Source: Methanomassiliicoccaceae archaeon (lineage in GTDB: Archaea; Thermoplasmatota; Thermoplasmata; Methanomassiliicoccales; Methanomethylophilaceae). Taken from it: DNA of 9,940 nt. Below the pieces are notes generated by a model, which was not told where the DNA came from, searched no databases, and saw only the letters and a program-made list of their open reading frames with translations. Positions 1 to 5,418 of the stretch are shown here, in pieces. Within the stretch, counting starts at the first letter, position 1. Every line of letters begins with the position of its first letter. The DNA lies in the NCBI GenBank assembly GCA_016282555.1, contig JAEEKU010000095.1, positions 1 through 9,940 on the forward strand, written 5' to 3'. The position numbers and the translations under genes are program-made.

Positions 1-61
1 GGCATTCCTCTCCGATCCCCCGTTCCGCTGAACCGGCTTTCCGGAACCTAAACCGGATCCG

Positions 62-80
62 TTCCGGCCGGCGGCCGGAA
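62..80. repeat. GC-rich perfect hairpin in a gene-free stretch
   Basis: Bases 62-69 (TTCCGGCC) are exactly complementary to 73-80 (GGCCGGAA), giving an 8-bp stem with a 3-base loop. The surrounding 1-160 is full of CCGG-type repeats (for example at 33-36, 41-44 and 53-56), and I find no convincing gene in it. One plus frame stays open through this stretch but has no start and a non-protein-like composition. The hairpin has no T-run after it on the plus strand, so a terminator is not supported. It could be the 3' end of an upstream transcript or simply GC-rich spacer. Confidence 0.4.
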
Positions 81-162
81 AGAGCGGCACCGCGGAATAC
101 AGGCAAAAACACAGGAAATAAAGGATTCACGCCCGGAGTCCGGTTTCCTCAGAGCCATGAAA

Positions 163-179
163 CCAAAATCTTTATGTAA
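163..179 (+). promoter_or_regulatory. Putative archaeal promoter (BRE/box A) of tRNA-His
   Basis: A TATA-like element TTTATGTAA lies at 171-179, preceded by an A-rich BRE-like stretch (ACCAAAAT, 162-169). Archaeal transcription usually starts about 25 bases downstream of the box centre. That places the start near 200-205, just before the tRNA 5' end at 208/209. This matches the expected arrangement for a tRNA gene with a very short 5' leader. Confidence 0.55.
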
Positions 180-208
180 AGGTACCAGTTAGCCGACTCC
201 GCAGCATG

Positions 209-282
209 GCCGGGATAGGCTAGCTTGGTTAGACTAGGGGACTGTGGATCCCCTGACTCGGGTTCAAATCTCGGTCCCGGCC
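209..282 (+). tRNA. tRNA-His, anticodon GTG
   Basis: The cloverleaf folds by eye. The acceptor stem 209-215 pairs fully with 275-281. The anticodon stem GGGGA (237-241) pairs with TCCCC (249-253) around the loop CTGTGGA, so the anticodon is GTG at 244-246 and the tRNA reads CAC/CAU. The T stem 258-262 pairs with 270-274 (two G-U pairs) around the loop TTCAAAT. Base 208 is G and base 282 is C, giving the extra G-1:C73 pair that is the identity element of tRNA-His; G-1 is thus genome-encoded. CCA is not encoded (CTT follows the discriminator). The D stem is weak: G10-T25, G11-C24, a C12/A23 mismatch and T13-G22. G15 (base 223), the archaeosine site, is present. There is no intron in the anticodon loop. 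rtcB begins 42 bases downstream. Confidence 0.93.
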
Positions 283-295
283 CTTCTGAGTACCC

Positions 296-304
296 GAATA
301 TTTT
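296..304 (+). promoter_or_regulatory. Putative box A of rtcB (leaderless)
   Basis: The AT-rich string GAATATTTT between the tRNA end and rtcB is centred about 25 bases before the ATG at 325. Transcription would therefore begin at or next to the start codon. There is no Shine-Dalgarno sequence before 325, in keeping with a leaderless mRNA. This is one of the reasons for choosing the ATG at 325 over the in-frame GTGs at 316 and 319. Confidence 0.5.
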
Positions 305-324
305 CCGGATTCTGAGTGGTGTTT

Positions 325-1776
325 ATGGTGTGGAAAGGTACGATTAACCGGCTGGACAGCAACAGGTGGGAAATCCCTCAGGACGAATCCGCCGGGATGA
401 GAACCAATGCGGTTATTTATGCCAGCGAAGAGATGATCGGCCAGGTATGTTCCGACAATTCCCCCCAGCAGGCCGCCAACGTCGCCTGCATCCCGGGCAT
501 CGTCGGCAGCAGCATGGCGATGCCGGACATCCACTGGGGCTACGGTTTTCCCATCGGGGGAGTCGCGGCCGTCGACGGGAATTCCGGTTCCATATCCCCG
601 GGCGGAATAGGGTTCGATATCAACTGCGGAGTCCGCCTGATAAAGACGGATCTCACTCTGGACGACATAGGGGACAGGAAGAACGCTCTGGTTGACGAGC
701 TTTACAGAAACGTTCCTTCCGGACTCGGATCCAAGGGGCTGACCCATGTGGGATACAAGGAGCTCGGCGAGATTCTCGCCGGGGGATCCCGGTGGGCGGT
801 GGAGAACGGCTACGGCTGGGATTCGGATCTGGACGTAACCGAGGAATCCGGATGCATGCGGGACGCCGACAGCGAAGCGGTGAGCGAGAAGGCTCTCAAA
901 AGGGGGCTCCCCCAGCTGGGCTCTCTCGGCTCGGGAAATCATTTTCTGGAGCTGGACGTGGTCGACGAAGTGTTCGACGAGCGCACCGCGGGAATATACG
1001 GGCTGAAGGAGGGAACCGTTACCATTACCGTGCACTGCGGTTCGAGGGGATGCGGCCATCAGATCGCTACCGATTACCTTCAGGAGATGGAGCGTTATAT
1101 CAAAAAGAACTCCGTGGAACTGCCGGACAGGCAGCTGGCATGCGCTCCCCTGGACTCCAGACTCGGCGACGATTATTACAAAGCGATGTGCTGCGGCGCC
1201 AACTATGCATGGGCGAACAGGCAGATGATTACCCACTGCGCGAGAGAATCCTTCGAGAAAGTTCTCGGAGACTCCGCGGAGTCCATGGGAATGAAAGTCG
1301 TGTACGACGTGGCCCACAATATCGCAAAGAAGGAGAGGCACGATGTCGGCCGCCACCACGAGGATGTTCTTGTCCACAGGAAGGGGGCGACCCGCGCGTT
1401 CGCTCCGGGAAGGATCGAAGTCCCGCTGTGCTACCGCGACGCCGGCCAGCCGGTCATAATCCCGGGCGACATGGGCACCGGGACCTATGTTCTGGCCGGA
1501 AGGAAAGGGGCTATGGAGCAGACTTTCGGTTCCACCTGCCACGGCGCCGGCAGAATAATGTCGAGAAAGGCCGCGGTCCAGAATCTGGACGTGAACGGCG
1601 TGGTCAGGGAGCTGGAGAGCAGAAATATCTATCTCAGGAAAGGATCGGACGAAGGCGTTCTGGAGGAGGCCCCCGAAGCTTACAAAGACGTCGACGAGGT
1701 CATACGCGTGGTGTGCGACGCGGGGCTGACTTCCAGAGTCGCAAAGCTGAGGCCGGTCGGTGTAATCAAGGGATGA
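325..1776 (+). CDS. rtcB: RNA-splicing ligase RtcB (3'-phosphate/5'-OH RNA ligase)
   Basis: RtcB is a GTP- and Mn2+-dependent cytosolic ligase. It joins RNA ends bearing 2',3'-cyclic phosphate or 3'-phosphate to 5'-OH ends through a GMP-histidine intermediate, and is the archaeal tRNA exon ligase. The 483-residue product matches the family length (about 480). All the signature residues are visible: D98 and C101 in GGIGFDINCG, N205-H206 in GSGNHFLE, H237 in VHCGSRG, H331 in DVAHN, and the guanylylated H406 in STCHGAGR. No inserted intein is present. The ATG at 325 gives the usual N-terminus (MVWKGTINRLDSNRWEIP); the in-frame GTGs at 316 and 319 would add a few non-family residues. The gene follows tRNA-His by 42 bases but has its own box A. 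It ends in a hairpin shared with the convergent PUA gene. No archease gene (its usual activator) is seen in this window. Identification is near certain; the exact start is slightly less so. Confidence 0.97.
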   Translation: MVWKGTINRLDSNRWEIPQDESAGMRTNAVIYASEEMIGQVCSDNSPQQAANVACIPGIVGSSMAMPDIHWGYGFPIGGVAAVDGNSGSISPGGIGFDINCGVRLIKTDLTLDDIGDRKNALVDELYRNVPSGLGSKGLTHVGYKELGEILAGGSRWAVENGYGWDSDLDVTEESGCMRDADSEAVSEKALKRGLPQLGSLGSGNHFLELDVVDEVFDERTAGIYGLKEGTVTITVHCGSRGCGHQIATDYLQEMERYIKKNSVELPDRQLACAPLDSRLGDDYYKAMCCGANYAWANRQMITHCARESFEKVLGDSAESMGMKVVYDVAHNIAKKERHDVGRHHEDVLVHRKGATRAFAPGRIEVPLCYRDAGQPVIIPGDMGTGTYVLAGRKGAMEQTFGSTCHGAGRIMSRKAAVQNLDVNGVVRELESRNIYLRKGSDEGVLEEAPEAYKDVDEVIRVVCDAGLTSRVAKLRPVGVIKG

Positions 1777-1778
1777 GC

Positions 1779-1800
1779 CCGGGGATCATTCCCCGGTTTT
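1779..1800 (+). terminator. Hairpin plus T-run terminator after rtcB, shared with the convergent gene
   Basis: CCGGGGA (1779-1785) pairs perfectly with TCCCCGG (1790-1796) around a 4-base loop TCAT, followed by TTTT (1797-1800). It starts 2 bases after the rtcB stop. The loop contains the complement of the TGA stop of the minus-strand PUA gene (1786-1788), so the two convergent genes end at the same element. Archaeal termination relies mainly on T-runs, so the four Ts may matter more than the stem. Confidence 0.6.
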
Positions 1801-2277
1801 CCACAGTTTGTCTCCGACGAAATGGATGGTCTTGATGGCCTTCCCCGGTTCTTTGGATACCATTTCCCCAGCGGGGCGGAGAGCGATGCCCACTGCCAGC
1901 GGCGCGCGGTTTTTGATATCCCTGATCCAGACCAGATCCCCCTCTTTTATCTCCGGATCCGATTCTACGATCCCGGGCCCCATGATGTCGGCTCCGTTGG
2001 CTACGAAGGGAACGGCGCCCATATCCACGGTCACGTAGCGTTTCTCCGGCTTGTATTTCATCACGCCCCTTATCGTCAGGAAGGGCTTCCCGTCGGCGAC
2101 GAGGCCGAGTATGTCCCCTCCGACGAATATCAGCGAGAAGCCGGCGCTTTCGGCCATATCCACGGCGTCGTCCTCCGTGAACACCGGGGTGCCGAATATC
2201 TCCTCCATCTCTCTGGACAGAGCCTTTACCTCTTTGACTCTCATCCGCTTCCTCTTGCGTATCATTATGTCTGCCAT
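1786..2277 (-). CDS. PUA-domain RNA-binding protein, MCT-1/MCTS1-like
   Basis: This 163-residue protein has the layout of the archaeal MCT-1-like family (pre-PUA domain plus PUA domain). A basic N-terminus (RKRKRMRVK, 7-15) leads into an alpha/beta pre-PUA region (about 15-78). The PUA domain runs about 80-157 and contains the characteristic strand-turn VDMGAVPFVANGADIMGPGI (84-103), then EGDLVWIRD and PLAVGIA. Eukaryotic relatives (MCTS1, the N-terminal part of eIF2D) act in ribosome recycling and re-initiation at the 40S subunit. The archaeal proteins are thought to bind RNA in translation, but the exact role is not established. The start at 2277 follows a TATA-like stretch by about 28 bases; M5 and M12 are alternatives. 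The gene is convergent with rtcB and divergent from the surface protein gene. The family call is strong; the function is inferred. Confidence 0.85.
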   Translation of the reverse strand: MADIMIRKRKRMRVKEVKALSREMEEIFGTPVFTEDDAVDMAESAGFSLIFVGGDILGLVADGKPFLTIRGVMKYKPEKRYVTVDMGAVPFVANGADIMGPGIVESDPEIKEGDLVWIRDIKNRAPLAVGIALRPAGEMVSKEPGKAIKTIHFVGDKLWKTGE

Positions 2278-2300
2278 TTCGGCGGGTCATACGCCGGACA

Positions 2301-2316
2301 GGTAATATATTTTAAG
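2301..2316 (-). promoter_or_regulatory. AT-rich box A, probable promoter of the PUA gene (possibly bidirectional)
   Basis: On the minus strand 2316-2301 reads CTTAAAATATATTACC, a strong A/T island in a GC-rich region. Its centre is about 28-30 bases before the ATG at 2277, giving a nearly leaderless transcript. The same island read on the plus strand (TAATATATTTTAA) could also fire rightward toward the surface-protein gene, with a start near 2335. Confidence 0.5.
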
Positions 2317-2363
2317 AAAAGGGAGAGCCGCTCCGGCAGGCGCGGCCGTCCCGGACCATGCGC

Positions 2364-2398
2364 CTTTATACGGAATCAGAGGTCATCCCACGCGGGAG
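2364..2398 (+). promoter_or_regulatory. Box A and Shine-Dalgarno of the surface-protein gene
   Basis: CTTTATAC at 2364-2371 is a TATA-like box about 38 bases before the ATG at 2406, predicting a start near 2393. GGGAG at 2394-2398 lies 7 bases before that ATG and is a good ribosome binding site. Together they decide for 2406 over the upstream in-frame ATG at 2358, which has no such signals and would place 16 polar residues before the signal peptide. Confidence 0.5.
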
Positions 2399-2405
2399 AT
2401 TTCAA

Positions 2406-4574
2406 ATGAGGAGCATCGGCAGACAAAAGACCGCTGTATTCTTCGCCATATCGGTTATGGCCGTATCCTGTTTCGTTTACGCGCCCGCGGATTCCGACGC
2501 CGCCGCGCTGACCGACGGGGACGCGTGGGGGCTGACCTTGGAATTCGACAGCATAGACGATCTTATGGGCAAGATTTCGAAAAAACCGGGTTACGAGAAT
2601 TACCCCGAGGACCGTTTGTCCCTTCTGGAGTATATCAAAGTGCTGCTGGGCTCGATGGGAGTCAGGACCAATTCCCTGGATATAGAGGGATCCGGAGAGC
2701 TGGAGCTGTCGATGAAGGCTTACGGCTCTTCCGGCCAGCAGAAATTCGAAGTCGACGGGAGCCTGTACTTCGACGGCCGCGTGAAAGCGGATCTGGAAGC
2801 CGCCATTTCCGATCTGGATCCATATTCAGGTCTCGGAAAGATCCTCACGGATCTCGGCATCGATCTCTCGTACATCGACGACCGCGTGACCGAAACCGGA
2901 TCGGCCGTCGCGGATATCGCGGTGGATATGGACATCGTCACCGATCTGGCGTCTCTCAACAACTTCTCCATGAGCTCCGCATGGCATATCATAGCGGCCG
3001 ATTCCGAGGCGAGATCCTCGTCATACGCCAAAGGATACGTCTATACCGGGATAAAGGAGATCGAAGAAGGAAAGATCATATCGGAAACCGGGATAAAACA
3101 GGGGATAGGCAGCAGATTCGCGGAGATAATGAACGCCGATCTGACGTTCAGCGGAATAGGGATCCAGTTCCTTCCCGACACTCCCGGCCAGTCCTCCTGG
3201 TCCAACAGAACCGGGGTGAGCGGCACGGTGGAGGGATCGATAGGATATCTTCTTCCTCTCATGGCCGATTTGACCAGATACGTTCCCCAGGGCCCTTTCA
3301 GATACGATATCAGCGACGAGATCAACTATCACGGAAAATCGGTCCCGCAACCCGGATATTACGACGTTTCTTTCGGAATCGATTTCCCGTCCATCGATCT
3401 TCCGGTTATCACCGGAGACGATTTCGCCGAACTTCTGGAGAACTTCATTCCCGGCCTCTATCTCGGAAGGATCCTTCAGATTCTGAAGACTTTCGATCCG
3501 ACGATGGACTACAACAAATTCTTCAACATCCTTCTCAGCATGTTCCCGAACGTCGATGTGAGGTTCCCGATCGATTTCGGAGAGATCCTCATGGACAAGA
3601 TTCCCGATCTGCAGTACAGATATCCGTTCGAGAAAACCGATATCCCGTCGTTCCTGTTCGCCGGGGACAGTTTTAAGATCCCCCCGCAGGAGGCCGATAA
3701 GATAAGAGGGCGCGTTCTCGCGGAGAACGACAAGCTCGAGTCTCTGCTCTATCACGTTCCTTATCCTGTTACGTTCAGAGACGGAGACAAGACAATCGCA
3801 GAAACCATGGCGGGCTACGGCACGGAACCCGCGTTCCCCGAATATACGTCTCCCTCGGGCGAAGCGGCCGGCTGGAAATTCGGGGACGGCACTCCATGGA
3901 TCAAGGGAGTCACCGTGGTCAAAGGCGAAACCGTCCTTTATCCCGCGTATTCCAAAACCGTGACGGACAAACCGTCCGCGGGTGATCTGGATGATGCCGA
4001 TATAATCATCTGGAAGAAGGGATCTTCGGCGGAGGAGCTGGATCTCGGATTTCTGGACGGATCGTACGGGAAAGTTCTGATCGTGGACGTCAACAACGGA
4101 TCATATACCTGGGAGCTTCCGGCGGTCGGAGGCCCGTATTCCGGAAAAACGCTCAAAACTCTGATATCTCCCTCCGATCGCGAATCGGAAATTTCCGGAA
4201 AATACGAATCCGTCACCCTCGGATTCGAACAGGCGGGAACCCGCGTGGACGGGCTTCTGGTATCGTATAACGTAGGAAACGCCTTCGCCGACGGAACCGA
4301 GGTTAAAGTGTACGACGTCAGCGGTTCCGATCCGGTTCTCCTGAAAACGGAAACGGTATCGGACGGTTGCGTTTCCTGGGCGTACGGCGGCGAATCGTAC
4401 GCGGCGATCGCCGGCGCCGAGCCTCCTCCCGCTCCTCCGGAGCCAGAGAAGAAGGACGACGGGCTTCTGCTGATAATCGCGGGAATCGTGGCGATAATAA
4501 TCATAGCTCTGGCCGCGTACGCGGTATCCAGATCCCGGAAGAAAAAGGATTCCGGCGGTTCGGCGGGAAACTGA
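2406..4574 (+). CDS. Secreted, C-terminally anchored surface protein with an InlB-type repeat, function unknown
   Basis: I do not recognise the large N-terminal part as a known family. The 722-residue product starts with a clear signal peptide: charged RQK at 6-8, a hydrophobic core TAVFFAISVMAVSCFVYA (9-26), then a likely cleavage site near the SDAA at 31-34. Residues about 35-450 alternate beta-like stretches (GELELSMKAY, QQKFEVDGSLYF) with amphipathic helical parts, and look like an extracellular globular region. Residues about 454-516 (VTFRDGDK... to ...VLYPAYSK) resemble one InlB B-repeat/Listeria-Bacteroides repeat. A beta-rich domain follows (about 530-670, ending VKVYDVSG... SYAAIAG), of a type often seen near the C-terminus of surface proteins. 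Then come a proline-rich linker (PPPAPPEPE, 673-681), one membrane helix (about 686-707) and a short basic tail (SRSRKKK). Mature topology: outside, with the tail inside. The next gene, DUF368, begins on the base after the stop, so the two are probably co-translated. An envelope role is inference; enzymatic activity is not indicated. Confidence 0.85.
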   Translation: MRSIGRQKTAVFFAISVMAVSCFVYAPADSDAAALTDGDAWGLTLEFDSIDDLMGKISKKPGYENYPEDRLSLLEYIKVLLGSMGVRTNSLDIEGSGELELSMKAYGSSGQQKFEVDGSLYFDGRVKADLEAAISDLDPYSGLGKILTDLGIDLSYIDDRVTETGSAVADIAVDMDIVTDLASLNNFSMSSAWHIIAADSEARSSSYAKGYVYTGIKEIEEGKIISETGIKQGIGSRFAEIMNADLTFSGIGIQFLPDTPGQSSWSNRTGVSGTVEGSIGYLLPLMADLTRYVPQGPFRYDISDEINYHGKSVPQPGYYDVSFGIDFPSIDLPVITGDDFAELLENFIPGLYLGRILQILKTFDPTMDYNKFFNILLSMFPNVDVRFPIDFGEILMDKIPDLQYRYPFEKTDIPSFLFAGDSFKIPPQEADKIRGRVLAENDKLESLLYHVPYPVTFRDGDKTIAETMAGYGTEPAFPEYTSPSGEAAGWKFGDGTPWIKGVTVVKGETVLYPAYSKTVTDKPSAGDLDDADIIIWKKGSSAEELDLGFLDGSYGKVLIVDVNNGSYTWELPAVGGPYSGKTLKTLISPSDRESEISGKYESVTLGFEQAGTRVDGLLVSYNVGNAFADGTEVKVYDVSGSDPVLLKTETVSDGCVSWAYGGESYAAIAGAEPPPAPPEPEKKDDGLLLIIAGIVAIIIIALAAYAVSRSRKKKDSGGSAGN

Positions 4575-5399
4575 ATGGGAAGCGATCTCGCAAAGAACGC
4601 GGGCGCCGGGGTCATAGCCGGCGCTGTATCCGCCCTTCCCGGAGCCAGCGGCTCTACGATGCTGGTCATTTTCGGGCTGTACGAGCGCTACGTGTCCGCC
4701 CTGACCGGACCGAGGAGCATCATCCGGGAATACCGCTTCCTTCTGGTCGTCATGGCCGGAATCCTCGCGGGAGTATTCCTCTGCACCCTCGTTCTGGACA
4801 GCGTGATGGATCTCTGGGAGATGCCCCTGCTTCTGTTTTTCGCGGTGCTGATACTGTTCCAGCTGCCCGAAATCAAAAAGATGGAAGGCAGAAAGGGGCT
4901 TCCCGACGCGAGATGGGTAAGCATGTTCTGCGCCGGGTTCTTTTTCATACTGGCTATTCTGTTCATGCGCCTGGGGCATTCCGCGGAGCCGTCGTTTCCG
5001 ACGATGATAATAGTCGGGATGCTGTTCGCCGCGGCGAAGCTTCTCCCGGGAATCAGCGGTTCGACCCTCTTGGTCGCGCTGGGCCTTTACGACTCCTTCG
5101 TGGACGCCGTCTCCGATCTGAATCTGGGGTACCTTCTTCCGATGCTCATCGGCGCCCTCGCATCGGTTTTCACCCTTTCCAACATAATGAAAAAATCTTT
5201 CGAGCAGTACAGGAACGGAACCTTCGGGCTCATAACCGGGCTGACCGTCGGATCTCTGGCCGCGGTATGCTTCGATGCCTGCTCTCTTTTCGGCGGAACC
5301 GGGGACATCCCGGCTGCAGCTGCCGGCATCGCCGCGGGCGCGGTCGCCGGAATCCTCCTGAGGAAGGCTGCGGGATACCTCAGGGCGGATTCCGCCTGA
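4575..5399 (+). CDS. DUF368 membrane protein, candidate polyprenyl-phosphate translocase (PopT-like)
   Basis: This 274-residue polytopic membrane protein has the hallmark of DUF368: two similar re-entrant-type motifs in the two halves, PGASGSTMLVIFGLYERYV (22-40) and PGISGSTLLVALGLYDSFV (158-176), 136 residues apart. This repeat implies a duplicated, probably inverted-topology fold. Other hydrophobic stretches lie at about 55-74, 83-97, 114-131, 142-157, 186-200, 216-233 and 245-262. Bacterial DUF368 members (PopT) return undecaprenyl phosphate across the membrane for reuse in envelope synthesis. In an archaeon the likely cargo would be a dolichyl/polyprenyl phosphate used in N-glycosylation; that is inference. 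The ATG at 4575 directly abuts the TGA of the surface-protein gene, with only a weak GGCGGG (4562-4567) upstream, so translational coupling is likely. The gene converges on arcS with a 7-base gap. Confidence 0.85.
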   Translation: MGSDLAKNAGAGVIAGAVSALPGASGSTMLVIFGLYERYVSALTGPRSIIREYRFLLVVMAGILAGVFLCTLVLDSVMDLWEMPLLLFFAVLILFQLPEIKKMEGRKGLPDARWVSMFCAGFFFILAILFMRLGHSAEPSFPTMIIVGMLFAAAKLLPGISGSTLLVALGLYDSFVDAVSDLNLGYLLPMLIGALASVFTLSNIMKKSFEQYRNGTFGLITGLTVGSLAAVCFDACSLFGGTGDIPAAAAGIAAGAVAGILLRKAAGYLRADSA

Positions 5400-5418
5400 G
5401 TCCCGCTTACTTAGTTTT
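5379..5418 (+). terminator. Hairpin with T-rich tail at the DUF368 stop codon
   Basis: CTCAGG-G-CGG (5379-5388) pairs with CCGCCTGAG (5392-5400) around ATT, a 9-bp stem with one bulged G. The TGA stop of DUF368 (5397-5399) lies inside the 3' arm. A T-rich stretch follows (TTACTTAGTTTT, 5407-5418), which already lies inside the 3' end of arcS. It may end the plus transcript in the convergent junction. Confidence 0.4.

Noticed and set aside
3..179. Possible gene tail or small ORF left of tRNA-His
   Set aside because: A plus frame is open here but has no start, low-complexity Pro/Arg/Asn composition and ends inside the tRNA promoter.
229..1542. Long open frame antisense to rtcB (437 codons)
   Set aside because: It overlaps the tRNA and a gene with all RtcB catalytic residues. 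The antisense translation is rich in His/Arg/Gly with no recognisable domain, as expected from GC-rich codon shadowing.
2358..2405. Upstream ATG for the surface-protein gene
   Set aside because: It has no ribosome binding site, overlaps the likely box A and puts 16 polar residues before the signal peptide. ATG 2406 has GGGAG at good spacing.
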